Made by a program: the position numbers and the translations under genes
The notes under the pieces: generated by a model
Told to the model about the DNA's origin: nothing
Databases searched by the model: none
Seen by the model: only the letters and a program-made list of their open reading frames with translations
Shown: positions 43,199-55,990 of the stretch, piece by piece
Layout: each line of letters begins with the position of its first letter
Numbering within the stretch: the stretch's first letter is position 1
Assembly: GCA_030035585.1 (NCBI GenBank)
Contig: CM057481.1
Location: 4,427,128 to 4,491,127, forward strand
Source of the DNA: Dugong dugon
Lineage: Eukaryota; Chordata; Mammalia; Sirenia; Dugongidae
Reading direction: 5' to 3'
Length of the DNA stretch: 64,000 bases

Positions 43199-43665
43199 AA
43201 CGAGCACAGCCGCCACCAGACCGAGTCCAGCACAATGAGATGGTGCCCGGCTGCCACCACCGAGCTCTCACAGGGATCACAACAGAGGGTCCCGGACAGA
43301 GCTGGAGAAAAATGTAGAACAAAATTCTAACTCACAAAAACAGACCAGACTTACTGGCCTGACAGAGACTGGAGAAACCCCGAGAGTATGCCCCCCCCAC
43401 ACCCGATACCCTTTTGCTCAGTAATGAAGTCCCTCCCGAGGTTCACGGTTCCCATAAAACAAAACGAGACTAATGGGCACAGTAGTCCAGGGACAAGGAC
43501 TAGCAGGTAGAAGGGGACAGGAAAGCTGGTAATAGGAAACTCAAGGTCCAGAAGAGAGAGCGTTGACATGTCGTGGGGTGGTAACCAATGTCATAAAACA
43601 ATATGTGTACTAACTGTTTAATGAGAGACTATTTGTTCTGTAAACCTTCATCTAAAGTACAATAA
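43199..43665 (+). mobile_element. L1 3' end, lineage B
   Basis: GATGGTGCCCGGCTGCCACC, GACTTACTGGCCTGACAGAG, GTTGACATGTCGTGGGGTGG and TGTAAACCTTCATCTAAAGT, ending in AATAAAAAATA. 5' truncated. The region 43666-44722 after it is unique without a gene. Confidence 0.88.
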
Positions 43666-44729
43666 AAAATATAACGAAAGAAAGAAAATTATGTTGGATG
43701 AGCAAGCTACCACCTAATTGATACAAAAACAGCACCATTTCCCATGACATTGGTATTGCCGATAGTAGCAGGCCAGGGCACTGAGAGGCCCTGGTATATC
43801 TGAGAAAACAGTTCTTTTTGGCTGAAGGTTCATAGAAAGGTCTTTGCTCAGAGCCTTAAATGATCGAGTGAGGATGATATTCATTCCATCGTGGACTCTC
43901 ATCCTATTAAGTATATGAAGCTAAAAATACATGCTCTGAAACAACTGTTTCTTTTCAAGCTAATTTTAACGGGTAATTGCTTCTCTGTGGTTCCTCTAGA
44001 GAATCTGATGGTGTGGTAGTGGGAATAAGGGGCCAAGAAGAAATGAAGAGTGCTGAGGGCCCAGGTGTATGAGGGGAACCTCCACTGTGACTTCTACAGC
44101 CACTTGATGTGACACTGCTTTCATTTCACCATCTGTAATTTGATGATTAATAGTATTTGTCTGCAATGTACTTCACCTGTAAAGATGCTTTGTTATCACC
44201 AAGTATTAACATTACTTCCAATGATTATCAAGCTCCTCTGAGGAAAAACAAACCTTTGATTTTAGTGTCCAGCTTCTTGTATCTTGTACCCTAAGAAAGC
44301 CAATGCCAGATTATCTTAACTGGCTTGCAGCCCCGTACTGTTTCATCTTTATTAAATGTTCTCACCAAATGTATTTTCATTGAAAGTCTGATCAAAACGC
44401 AAATTCTGATTTTAATATTCATCCAGAACATATTCATCGAGTACCTAGGCGTTGTGCTCGGACTTTGGACTTGAAAAATAAACACAAACGAAGTGTAGAG
44501 ACATGTAAACACAGCTCCAAGGACAAAACAGTACTCTACTCCGCCCTTATAAACTCTCCCTTGCCTTCTAAAACGTTCTGTTAGAAAGAAAATATGAAAA
44601 TCTCAGCTAGCTGTTTAACCTTAAATTTTCCCCCCAAATTCAGCAGTTATAGGCTTCATAGTTAAATATGAGTTGGTTTTTAAAAAATGCTTATAAATTT
44701 ACAAAATCAGAAAATTGAAAAGGATCTTA

Positions 44730-45231
44730 GTGATTGTCTAGCTATTCAATAGAAATATACTGAGTCACATGTAATTTTGAATTTTCTAGTAGCCATTTGA
44801 GAAAAAATAAAAACAGGTGAAATTCATTTTAATAATACATTTTATTTGACCCAGTGTATTGAAAATATTGTCATTTCACTATGTAATCAATATAAAAATT
44901 ATTAAAAAGCTATCTTACATTCTTTTGTTCATACTCTTTGAAATCCAATTTGTATTTTACACTTACAGCATACCTCAACTTGGATGTTAAATTTTCATTG
45001 GAACTACTGATCTCTATTTAGATTTCATAAAATTTACAGTTGAAAAAGTAGATTCATATACCCAAGTTGTTCCAAATATACTTAAAAGTTTTCCAATAAT
45101 TGAAATAAAATTAAATTTCTTGGTGGTTCCATTTCAGTTACTCAAGAGTCAGGTGCTGGCTAGTGGCTACCATATTGGACAGCACAGATAATACATTTCC
45201 ACCATTGCAGAAAGTTCTACTGGACAGTGCT
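44730..45231. mobile_element. Nonautonomous hAT-type DNA transposon
   Basis: About 500 bases, flanked by gatctta on both sides (44723-44729 and 45232-45238), most of an 8-bp hAT target duplication. The right end TACTGGACAGTGCT and the block GCTAGTGGCTACCATATTGG are typical of old mammalian hAT MITEs; the left end (GTGATTGTCTAGC...CAATAG) is the decayed inverted repeat. No transposase. Confidence 0.7.
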
Positions 45232-45809
45232 GATCTTATTCAACTCACTGGGGAAACTGAGTGGCAGTTGGAGGCAGACCTGGGACTGGAATCTTGTTCG
45301 TCAGGAGTTTCATAGACACTAAAAAACACCCAGAGCAGCAGCCTTTCCAAATGCAGGCATTCAGATGAATTTTGAATACCTGGAGTATAATGCATAGTTT
45401 AAGTATTGATTAGAGAAGTTTTCAAGAGGAAATTAGCCTGATTATACGTGTTTGATTGTCACAAACATGATTTAAATAGAGTAACACTATGAAAGTGTTC
45501 AGGTTATGTTTCATGAAGATCTTTTTCTACATTCTTTATTGTAAAACTATTCATTAAGCTTATACAATTTCCAAATTAGTAGCAGTACAAATATTTCACT
45601 GGAAGACCCCAACTCAAGACCTTTCGATAAGAAAACAAAACTCTGTTCTGATCATATTATCTGAGAAATTATGGAACGTGCTTTGTTTTCTTCCACTGAG
45701 GATGTTTTAGATCTTCATACAAGGTTAACCCTGTTACCTTAGCTTTGAGTCTCAATCGACTCAGTGGCAGCTAAGAACAACGTCACCATATCATGTGTTA
45801 CTTCTTTTG

Positions 45810-45951
45810 TTTATTGTCTAGCTCTGTCTTCCACCCTCCTACCCCCTACCCTACCCGAATGCAAGTTCTGTGAGGACATGGATTTTTTTGGACTGTTTTG
45901 TTCATTGCTGTATTCTCAGTGCTTAGAACTAACTGTGCCTGCTACACAGTA
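45810..45951 (-). repeat. L2 3' end, left part, target of a nested insertion
   Basis: Inverted L2 tail: GCAAGTTCTGTGAGGACATG, TTTTGTTCATTGCTGTATTC and CCTGCTACACAGTA. It continues at 51679-51735 (ACACGGTAGGCAGTCAATAA, GTTGAACCAGTGAATGAATC) after a 5.7-kb insertion. Confidence 0.65.
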
Positions 45952-47866
45952 CCAAAAGCCCGATGCCATGGAGTCAGTTCTGACTCATGGTGACCCCTTG
46001 TATGACAGAGTAGAACTGCCCCATGGGGTTTGGCTGTAATCTTTCTTTAAAAAATTTTTTGTTTATTTTGTTGTTATTGGGAATATACACAGCAAAACAT
46101 ACACCAATTCAACAGTTTCTACATGTGCCATTTAGTGACGTTGATTTCATTCTTCGAGGTGTGCAACCATTTTCACCATCCTTTTCTGAGTTGTTGCTCT
46201 CCAATTAACATAAATTCACTGCCTCCTGTGGTTCCTATCTAATCTTTCAAGTTGCTGTTGTCAATTTGATCCCATATAGATAGTTCTTAAAAGAGCATAA
46301 TGCTCAAGGCAGACTTTTTTTTTTTTTTTACTAGTTAAGCTAAACTATTGTTTGGTTTTAAGAAGACTTCAAGGGATATTTTTGGTTTAAGGTTTTAAGA
46401 TTATCTCAGGGCAGTAGTTTCAGGGGCTCATCCAGCCTTCATGACTCCAGTAAGTCTGGAGTCCATGAGAATTTGAAATTCTGTTCTCAAGTTTCCCCCT
46501 TTTGATCCGGATTCTGCTATAGAATCTTTGGTCAAAATGTTCAGTAATGGTAGCCAGGCACCATTCAGTTCTTTTGGTCTCATGGCAAAGACGGCAGTTG
46601 TTCATGGAGGCAATTGCCACACATTCCATATCCTCTTTCTATTCCTGACTCTCCTCCTTCCCCTGTTGCTCCTAGTGAAGAGAGAGCAACTGTGCCTTGA
46701 ATGGCTGCTTACAAACTTTTAAGCAAGACCGCAGGCACTATAAAACAAACTAGGAGGTAGAACAGGAACAGAAGCATTAAACAAGTTATTAGGCCAGTTA
46801 ACTGGGATGTCTCATGGAACCATGACCCTAAACCTCCAAACCAAGAAACCAAATCCTGTGAGGACTTTGGTTGTGTCCATAATAAGCAGCCTTAGCAGCT
46901 ACTCACTTTTTTTGGTCATTGTTGTAAATATGTCTATCACACAGCTTTCGCCAATTCAACTTTTTACAGATACACAACTTACTGACAGCACTTAAAATAA
47001 TCAGCTGTGCACCCCTACCCTTAATCAATGTGCTTTTTCCATCACCACTAACCCCCCGCCTTTTCCCTCTCCCTCCCACCCCTGGTAACCACTAAAAAAC
47101 TTTGGTCTCTATACATTTGACTTTCTTGTCTTTTTTTATAAATGAGGTCATATAATATGTGTCCTTTTGTGCTTATTTCATTCAGCATAATGTCTTCCAG
47201 CTCCATCCATATCGTAGCATGTATCAAGACTTCATTTCTCCTACTGGCTGAGTAGTATCCCATTGTGTGTATGTACCACATTTTGTCTATCCATTCATCT
47301 ATTGATGGACATTTAGGTTGTTTCCACCTTTTAGCTACTATTCATGCAATGAACATTGTTGTACAAGTCTCTGTTTGAGACTCTGCTTTCAAGTCTTTGG
47401 GGTATATACCTAGGAGTAAGATTGCTGGGTCATATGGTAGTTCTATTTTTAGTTTTTTGAGGAGCCACCACACTGCTTTCCACAACGGCTGTACCATTTT
47501 GCATTCCAACCAGTAACGGGTAAGTGTTCCATTTTCCCCATGGCCTTGCCTACATTTGTTATTTTCTTTTCTTTTTTCTTTTTTTTTAATCTTAGCTATC
47601 CTAGTGGTAGTGAAGTGGTAGCTCGTTGTGGTTTTGATTTGCGTCTCTCTGATGGCTAATGACGCTGAGCATCTTTTCATGTGTTTGGTGGCCATTTGAA
47701 TGTCCTCTTTGGTGAAATGTCTATTCAAGTTCTTTGCCCATTTTATGATTGGATTGTTTGTCTTTTTCTGTTGTTGTTGAAGCTTTATATATAATTTGGT
47801 TGTTAGATTTTTGTTGGATACATGGTTTCTGAAGATATTCTCCCAGTTGGTAGCTTGTCTTTTCAT

Positions 47867-48657
47867 TTTTTTTGTAAATTTTTTTTTTACTGTACTTTAG
47901 ATGAAGGTTTACAAAACTAGCTTCTCAATAAACAGTTAGTACATATATTGCTTTATGACGTTGGTTAACAACCCCATGACATGTCAACACTCTCCCTTTT
48001 CAACCTTGGGTTCCCTATTACGTTTTCCTGTCCCCTCCTGTCTTCTAGTCCTTGCCCCTGGGCTGGTGTGCCCCTTTAGTCTCGTTTTGTCCTATGGGCC
48101 TGTCTAACCTTTGGCTAAAAGGTAAATCTCAGGAGTGACTTCATTACTCAGCTCAAAGGTTATCCGGGGGCCATATTCTCGGGGTTTCTCCAGTCTCTGT
48201 CAGGACGGTAAGTCTGGTCTTTTTTTGAGTTAGAATTTTGTTCTACCTTTTTCCTCAGCTCTGTCCGGGACCCTCTACTGTGATCCCTGTCACAGCAGTT
48301 GGTGGTGGCAGCTGGGCACCATCTACTTGTACTGGACTCAGTCTGGTGTAGGCCGTGGTAGTTGTGGTCTATTAGTCCTTTGGACTAATCTTTCCCTTGT
48401 GTCTTTAGTTTTCTTCATTTTCCCTTGCTCCTGAAGGGGTGAGACCAGTGGAGTATCTTAGATGGCCCCTCACAGGCTTTTAAGACCCCAGATGCTACTC
48501 ACCAAAGTAGAATGTAGAACATTTTCTTTATAAACTGTGTTAAACCAATTGAGCTAGATGTTCCCTGAGACCATGGTCCCCACAGTCCGCAGCCCAGTAA
48601 TTTGGTCCCTCAGGGAGTTAGGATTTGTCCATGGAGCTTCCATGACCTTTTGGTAGA
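47867..48657 (-). mobile_element. L1 3' end, lineage B, inserted in the larger L1
   Basis: Poly-T complement of its tail at 47867-47890, then TTTAGATGAAGGTTTACAAA, AACAACCCCATGACATGTCA, GGTGGCAGCTGGGCACCATC, CTTTTAAGACCCCAGATGCT. Flanked by GTCTTTTCAT (47857-47866) and GTCTTTTGAT (48658-48667). It must be younger than its host L1. Confidence 0.9.
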
Positions 48658-48663
48658 GTCTTT

Positions 48664-51550
48664 TGATGAACAAAAATTTTTAATTTTTGTGAAGTCCCAT
48701 TTATTTAGTCTTTTGCTGTTTGTGCTTTTGTTGTTACATTAGGTAAACGATTGTTAAAAGCCAGACCTGACAGTGTTGCCCCTGCTTTTCTCTTCTAAGA
48801 ATTTTATTGTTTTAGTTTGTACATTTAGATCCTTAATCCATTTTGAACTTGTTTTTGTATATGGCATCCGGCATGGATCCTGTTTCATTTTTCTGCATGT
48901 GGAAATCCACTTTTCCCGGCACCATTTATTGAAGAGACTCTTCTTTTCTCACTGTCAAAATCAGTTGACCATAGATGTGTGGGTTTATTTCTGGACTCTC
49001 ACTTCTATTCCATTGGTCTTTGTGTCTGTTGTTATACCTGTACCAGACTGTTTTGATTACTGTAGCTGTATAGTATGTTTTAAAATCAGTAAGTGTGAGT
49101 CCTCCTACTTTATTCTTCTCTTTTAATATTGTTTTACCTAGGTGGGGCCTCTTGCCATTCCATATAAAATTGAGGATTGGTTTTTCTCTTTCTGTAAAGA
49201 AGGCTGTTGGAATTTTGATTGGGATTGCATTGAATCTATAGATTTCTTTAGATAGTATTGACATCTTAACAATATTAAGTCTTCCAATCCATGAACATGG
49301 GACATGTTTCCATTTATTTAAGTCTTCTTTATTCTCTTTCAGCCATGTTTTATAGTTTTCATTGTATAAGCCCTTCACATTCCTGGTTAGATTTATTCCT
49401 AGGTATTTTATTCTTAGATGTATTGTAAATGAAACTGTTTCCCTAATTTCCCTTTCAGATTTCTCATTGCTGGTGTATAGAAACCCAGCTTATTTTTGTT
49501 TGTGGACCTTGTACCCTGCAACATTGCTAAATTCCTCTATTTGCTCCAAAAGTTTATTAGCTATTAGCTCTTTGGGATTTTCTATATATAGGATCATATC
49601 ATCTGTGAATAGAGATAATTTTACTTCTTCTTTTCCAGTCTGGTTACCTTTTATTTCTTGTTTTATTGCTCTAGCTAGGACTTCTAATACACTATTGAAT
49701 AGAAGTGGTGAGAGTGGGCACCCTTGTCTTGGTCCCGATTTCAAGGGGAACGCTCTGTCTTTCTCCGTTAAGTACAATGTTGGCTGTTGGCTTTTCATAT
49801 ATGCCCTGAGTCATATTGAGGAATTTCCCTTCTATTCCAATCTTCTTTTGGGTTTTCATCAAGAGAGGGTGTTGGATTTTATCAAATGCTTTTTCTGCAT
49901 CCGTAGAGATGATCATGTGGTTCTTTTCCTTTGTTCTATTGATGTGATATATTACATTGACTGATTTTCTAATATTGAACCATCTCTGAGTTTCTGGAAT
50001 AAATTCTACTTGGTCATAGTGTATTCTGTTGAATTGTGTTTGCTAGTATTTTGTTGAGGATTTTTCCTTCTATATTCATAAGAGATATTGGCTTGTAGTT
50101 TTCTTGCGGTGTCTTCGTCTGGTTTGGGAATCAGGGTTATGTTTGCTTCATACAGTGAATTAGGAAGTATTCTTTCTCTATCTTTTGGAAGAGTTTAACA
50201 GTATATGGTGTCAATTCTTCTCTAAATGTTTGGTAGAATTCCCCAGTGAAGCTATCTGGTCCAGGTCTTTTCTTTTTTTGGGAGGGGGGGTGGGGGGGAG
50301 GGAAGGTTTTTGATCACTGATTCTATCCCTTCACTTGTTATGGTCTGTTGAGGCTATCTATTTTCTCTTGAGTCAGTTTGGGTAGGTTGTGTGCTTCTAA
50401 GACTTTGTCTGTTTCATCCAGGGTATCCAGTTTGTTGCCATATAGTTCATAATATTCTGTCATAATTCTTTTTATTTCTGTTGGGTCAGTTGTAATATCC
50501 CCTTTCATTTTTAATTTTGGTTATTTGCATCTTTTCTCTTATTTTGTCAGTGTAGCTAAAGGTTCGTCAGTTTGTTGATCTTTTCAAGGAACGAACTTCG
50601 GTTTTATTGATTCTATTTTTCTGTTTGCAATTTTATTTCTGCTCTGCTGTTTGTTATTTCCTTTCTTCTGGTAGGTTTAGACTTAGTTTGTTCTTCTCTT
50701 TCTAGTTCCTGGAGTTGTTGAGTTAGGCTGTTGATTTGAGATCTTCTTCCTTTACGTAGGCATTTACTGCTGTAAGTTTCCATCTGAGTACTGCCTTCGC
50801 TGCATCCCACAAGTTGTGGTGTGTTGTGCTTTCATTTTAATTTGACTCTAGGAAATTTTTAATTTCTTCCTTGACCCATTGGTAGTTTTAATAGTGTGTT
50901 GCTTAATTTCCATGTGTTTATTTTCCCGTTACTGATTCCTAGCTTCACTCCGTTGTGGTCAGAGAAAATAATTGTTACGATTTCAGTCTTTTTAAATTTA
51001 TCAAGACTTGCTTTGTGACCTAACATGTCTATCCTGGAGAACGATCTACGTGCACTGGAGTAGAATGTATATTGTGCTGTTTTTGGTAGAGTGTTCTATA
51101 TGTGTTTGTTAAGTCTAGTTGGTTTATAGTGTCATCAAAGTCCTCTGTTTCCTTATTGCTCATCTTTCTATATGTTCTGTCCAATATTGAAAGTGGTGTA
51201 TTGAAATCACCAACTATTATTGTAGTACTATCTATTTCTCCCTTCAATTCTATCAGTGTTTGCTTTATATATTTAGGTGCCCCAATTTTGGGTGTATATA
51301 TATTTATGATTGCTAAATATTCTTACTTGACCCTTTTACCACTATATAATGTCCATCTTTATCTCTTCTAACAGATTTTGTCTTAAAGTTTACTTTGTCT
51401 GATATTAAGATTGCCATCCCAGCTTTTTGGTTATTATTTGCATGGAATATTTTTTTTCCATCCTTTCACATTCAACCTATTTGTATGCTTAGGTTTAAGG
51501 TGTGTCTCTTGTAAACAGCATATAGGTGGATCAAGTTTTTTTAATCCATT
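48664..51550 (-). pseudogene. L1 ORF2 remnant (endonuclease-reverse transcriptase), inactive
   Basis: Broken into several frames. Readable parts from 5' to 3' on the - strand: endonuclease end with GDFNTPLS (in 51029-51247), a connector rich in Glu/Lys (50613-50810), reverse transcriptase with [12 protein letters not shown] (49692-49916), [14 protein letters not shown] and FTDDM (49490-49798; the family has FADDM), and the C-terminal part with [13 protein letters not shown] (48926-49378). Stops and frameshifts separate the parts, so no working enzyme is encoded. Confidence 0.93.
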
Positions 51551-51852
51551 CTGATTGTCTGTAATCTTTATGGAAGTAGATTACCAGACCTTTCTTCTGT
51601 GGCACTGCTGGCTGAGTTTGAACTACCATCTTTAGGCTAGTAGTTGAGGGCAGACTATTTGCACCACCCAGGGAACTTGTTACACGGTAGGCAGTCAATA
51701 ATATCTGTTGAACCAGTGAATGAATCGTGTTCAAATGTTATCCATGTTTACTATCATTTGAAAAATTTCTAAATTTGGTTTCTTTTGAACATCTCAGTGC
51801 TTTAGTTTCCTTAGATCAACATTTTCTTGTACATAAGTGTTATGTTTTGTTG

Positions 51853-52053
51853 CTGTTGCGTGCCGTCGAGTTGATTCCAACTCATAGTGACCCCATGTGA
51901 CAGAGTAGAACTGCCCTGTAGGGTTCTCTTGGCTGTAATCTTTATGGAAGCAGATCATCAGGCCTTTTCTTCTGTGGTCCCGCTGGGTGGGTTCAAACAG
52001 CCAACCTTTCAGTTAGCAGCCGAATGCTTAACTGTTGTGCCACCGGCCCTCCT
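51853..52053 (-). mobile_element. AfroSINE, long type
   Basis: Complement shows GTGCCGTCGAGTTGATTCCA, CTTTATGGAAGCAGATCATC, GGTGGGTTCAAACAGCCAAC and CTGTTGTGCCACCGGCCC. First of three consecutive reverse-strand copies. Confidence 0.95.
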
Positions 52054-52087
52054 TTGTAAGTGTTTTATACATACATGTAAATGTATA

Positions 52088-52293
52088 AAAACCTAAACCC
52101 ATTGCTGTCAAGTTGATTTTGATTCATAGTGACCCTACAAGACATAACAGAACTGCCCCATAGATTTTCCAAGGCTGTAATCTTTACAGAAGCAGACTGC
52201 CACATCTTTCTCCTGTGGAGTAGCTGGCAGGTTTGAACCACAGACCTTTCAGTTAGCAGCCAAGTGCTTAGCCACTGCACCACTACAGCTCCT
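52088..52293 (-). mobile_element. AfroSINE, long type
   Basis: Complement shows CCCATTGCTGTCAAGTTGAT, ATCTTTACAGAAGCAGACTG, GCAGGTTTGAACCACAGACC, TTAGCCACTGCACCACTACA. Confidence 0.95.
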
Positions 52294-52307
52294 TATCAGT
52301 GTTATAC

Positions 52308-52471
52308 CCGTAACCAAACCCACTGCCATTGAGTCGATTCTGACTCACAGAGACCCTACAGGACAGAAGAGAACTGCCCCATAGGGTTTCCAAGGAGTAG
52401 CTGGTGGATTTGAACTGCTGATCTTTTGGTTAGCAGCCAAGCTCTTAACCACTGTGCCACGAGGTCTCTGC
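52308..52471 (-). mobile_element. AfroSINE, short type
   Basis: Complement shows CCCACTGCCATTGAGTCGAT, CCATAGGGTTTCCAAGGAGT, GTGGATTTGAACTGCTGATC and CTCTTAACCACTGTGCCACG. Confidence 0.95.
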
Positions 52472-55400
52472 TATAAGTATTACAGACCTTATAAATTAGA
52501 AACAAGGTATGAAAATAAGTGGTATTGAGGGGACAAAAGAAGATAGAGATGGAACAGGCAAAATACAGAAGAGGAATTTGTCTAATTTGATTGTGTTGTC
52601 TCCAAATCGGTGTTGTGTAAAACATCAGAAAAACCTCTACATGGATAACTAGACTCAGGAATAATAGAAATTATTTGATCTTAACAACGGAGGTCAGGTT
52701 GCAAGCAAACACATCATCAATTATCATGGAAAAAGATAGAAACAAAGTAAATTATCACTTTCTAAAATATATTGATTCCTCTAAATACAACTGTTTATTG
52801 TTTTCTCTACTGTAATTACTCTCGATATTCCTTTAGCGAGTCTCAGTCTCTTTCATTGTCTGAGACACGAGGTAGAGTTTTTTAAATAGCAAGAACTTCA
52901 CAAAATTACTATAGCTTAGGGATCCAGGTCCTTTTTCTTGCAAGCAGGGAAACTTGACTGTGAGAGGTAAGATGATGTCCGGAAATGTTTTTCGCCTTCT
53001 GTCTTTGTTGGAGACGTTTTCTTTCTGTTGGATCTTAGTAAGAATGTAATCTCAGTTCCATTGAGAAGGGGAGATCACAATGCCAGGTGTCAAATCCACA
53101 AATCAGCCCTCTCCTTAATTGCCAGAGTTTGACATGTCCCCGTGTTTGTCCTAGAAAACACTAACCATTCTTTTGTTATCAATGGGGAATTAAATTTCCT
53201 ATGTAGACAAATCAATTTCTGAATTACAAGAGAAACAAATGAAAACACCACCCACAAAGGAAGGAAGGAGAGGGAGAGACCCTTGTTCCCACTTGAAGCA
53301 TTTTCAGAGGACTCTCTCTCCTTTTCCCCTGCTCCTCCGTACTTCCACAGACCTTTCTCCTGGATGAAATCACCGCCTCGTTGTTACCTTCTCTGGAGAC
53401 TAGACTTTGGTCAGCAATTCTAGAAAAGATATCTTGGTATCCTCCTTAAAGCAGAAGAGGTTCATGGGGGGACTATTGACGAGTGTTCTGAGCCATGTAG
53501 CTATTGTGTTTGGGCAGTTTTTGAAAAGGAGGGGGAAAAGAACTTCCTCAGTGGGAATCTAAGACTGTTTTAACACTTGCTTCCCCCCACCCCCAAGAGT
53601 TGGTGAATTGGTGTAGAGTAAAAAGACAAAAGACTAAGGAAGGAAAAGGAAAGCAAATACATTCTGTAGATGAGCCAATTTCATGGCCCTGTGCATTACA
53701 TTTTACATTAAAACCCACCTTACAGCTAAAGCTTAATGTCTTGTCTGAAATTGGTGGCTGCAACCCTGGATTTTTACACCCGCGCGTGCGCGCGCACACC
53801 ACCCAGGCGTCTCCAGTTGTCTCAAAGGTGAAAAAATAACCTCCAAATAAGTTTAATTTTGATTGAAAAATAAACATGCCCACATATCCACTTTATTATT
53901 ATTGTTATTATTAAAAAGGGGAATGAGGCAGAGAAGTGAAAGTTGCAAAGAAAATTTAAAATGATTATCCTGGCGACTTCAGCTGATTAGTTAAACCAGT
54001 TAAGAGAAAACCTGCATCCGTTTGATTTTGCTGTCACTTGCACTGCTCCCTGCAGATGAGAAAGACCACGTCACGTTTGCAGAGTATTACGCCTTTTCCT
54101 TAGTACTAAAAATGTATCTTTTAAGTTTGGAGAAAAGCTGCAGCTCCTTCTGATCTTTAGCATTTTCTAATTTAATAATTTCGTGTACCAAGAGTGTTTC
54201 AGCAGAAAATGAGCTTTGCATATTTACACATTTGTAACAGTCTAAGGCAGGCTCTGGAAACAAGTTCTTGGAACGACCTTTATTTTGAAAACTCCATTAT
54301 TCTAAAAAAAACAGATTCATAGTTTTCATGGAGAACAGCAGGTACAATGTAGCATATGATAAGGACACTGAGTTAGGGGGAAAACTGTTGAGTAGATGAC
54401 ATTTCTTTTTCTTTGTCTGATTCCTACTAACCACGTACAAAAATATACATTATTTAATGTATTTCTCTCTACCTCATGGAAAGCAATATTTGAAAATTTC
54501 TGCATGAAGCTAATTTACCATGAGGGATATAAAGCCCCTTAACTGGGTGTCCAGGTCCCTATGGGTAAAAAAAAAAATTTTTTTTCTTTAAAACATTCAC
54601 CATGTGGTGCAATCTGTTAGTCCACAAGGAGCGGGGAGGAAAGATCTGTAGGGGCAGGAACAAGTCATCTCTGGGAGTTTCTGAGCTATTAACTAGAAAT
54701 GGGAAAGTGGCTCGGCTGAAGCGTGTAAATGCCTCCCGTCTGCAACATCCCCACCCCCACCCCCGTTGTGACCCTGGGTGTATTAAACGGATGCTTTCTT
54801 TTTAGAAAGCCAGTCAGTTTAGGGGAGGGGAAAAACCAACCTTTTCAGAGATGGTTAGGTTGCCATTCATTTTGTATTTTAATCTAACCTGCTGGTGATT
54901 TAATTTACATATTTCCAAGTGTATGCTCATATATTTGAGGACGTAAACTTATCAACCACTGTTTAATTTTGGAATGTGCCTACTTGCTTGACACAATATT
55001 TTACCATCTCAACAAATGTTTGGCCTTTTTTCCCACTTGACTGAAGAGAAATAAGTTCCACATGCTCCATTCACCTTCTTACGTGCATATGCTGGGAAAG
55101 ACTGGATGTTAAAAAAAAAAAAAAGAACTTTCCTCATGTTCCTCTCTGCTACATCTAAATCTGTTTACCAATTCAAAGCTGCTAAGGGGGAAAAAATCTG
55201 CATTCTCCTGCTAAATCAACTGGATGGCTAGAAACCCAACTGTAATGTAACGGGAAAAAAATGATCAATTCATCTTCATGACAAAACATTCTTGAGAAGG
55301 TGTAAAATTGTTTTGCTCTCTATGCCAGTTCTCTTTTTTCTTCCTTTCTCTGTCATCCTTTTTTAACAGCTTTTAAGCCGAAACTTTTTATAGTTCTGTA

Positions 55401-55765
55401 ACAGTTCTAATATTTTGTGACATTTTGTATTGTGACATGATAGATGACATTGTCGTCGAACTGACACCCTGTGCTGTTTGTTTATTCCTTAATTCCAACT
55501 GCCAACGATGGAGAGAAGCGCGTTCATCTGCCAGCACGTATTATGAAAACAACGTTATTGTTACCCACACCAACACCAACTCCACAGGAGATTTCCAAGA
55601 TGGCAGTTTTGAGGAACTTATCAGCACAGTGGACGTTTCAACATAGCTTTTTTTTTCCTTCCTGTTTTTAAGCTTGTCCTTTTATTTTCATTTACAAACA
55701 TAAACCAGTTGGAAATTTAAAATCTTTAATGGTAATATAGCATAGACTTCCTTTGCTAACAGAAG
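52472..55765. other. Unique AT-rich sequence, no gene seen
   Basis: More than 3 kb with no recognised transposon. Contains a Z-DNA-prone alternating run CCCGCGCGTGCGCGCGCACA (53779-53798), an A/T run near 54568-54588 and an A run near 55110-55125. The part 53950-54250 has motif-rich text (CTTCAGCTGATTAG, TGTCACTTGCAC) and could be regulatory. ORFs do not exceed 111 codons and have no domain. Confidence 0.5.
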
Positions 55766-55820
55766 CTGTGTGTGTATATACACGTGTATATACACACACA
55801 CACACGTATATACACACTCA
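55766..55820. repeat. TG/TA/CA microsatellite with inverted symmetry
   Basis: GTGTGTGTATATACACGTG followed by TATATACACACACAC can fold back on itself around CACGTG. It directly abuts an AfroSINE. Confidence 0.85.
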
Positions 55821-55825
55821 TAAGC

Positions 55826-55990
55826 CCTGGTGGTGCAGTGGTTAGGGGAGCTTGGCTGCAAACTGAAAGGCTGGCAGTTCAAATCCACCAGCCGCTCCTT
55901 GGAAACCCTATGGGACAGTTCTACTCTGTCCTATAGGGTCACTACGAGTTGGAATCGACTCCACTGCAGTAGGTTTGGGTTTATGTATAT
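55826..55990 (+). mobile_element. AfroSINE, short type
   Basis: GCCCTGGTGGTGCAGTGGTT (A box), GGCAGTTCAAATCCACCAGC (B box), TCCTTGGAAACCCTATGGGA, TCCTATAGGGTCACTACGAG, and TCGACTCCACTGCAGTAGG with TTTGGGTTTA tail. Confidence 0.95.

Larger units (their letters stand above)
46045..51556 (-). mobile_element. L1 retrotransposon, about 4.7 kb without its own insert, inserted in an AfroSINE
   Basis: Reverse-strand L1 with lineage-A 3'UTR (46045-47045), conserved L1 3' region (47046-47866), and ORF2 remnant (from about 48664). It is 5' truncated within the endonuclease region at about 51550. The flanks GGCTGTAATCTTT (46032-46044) and GTCTGTAATCTTT (51557-51569) are the target duplication. A lineage-B L1 end at 47867-48657 interrupts it. 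Confidence 0.92.
45952..51678 (-). mobile_element. AfroSINE, long type, split by a 5.5-kb L1
   Basis: Left part 45952-46044 (GCCATGGAGTCAGTTCTGAC, GAACTGCCCCATGGGGTTTG) and right part 51557-51678 (GGAAGTAGATTACCAGACC, GAGTTTGAACTACCATC, GCACCACCCAGGGAAC). The SINE is flanked by GCTACACAGTA (45941-45951) and GTTACACGGTA (51679-51689), its own target duplication. Confidence 0.88.
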
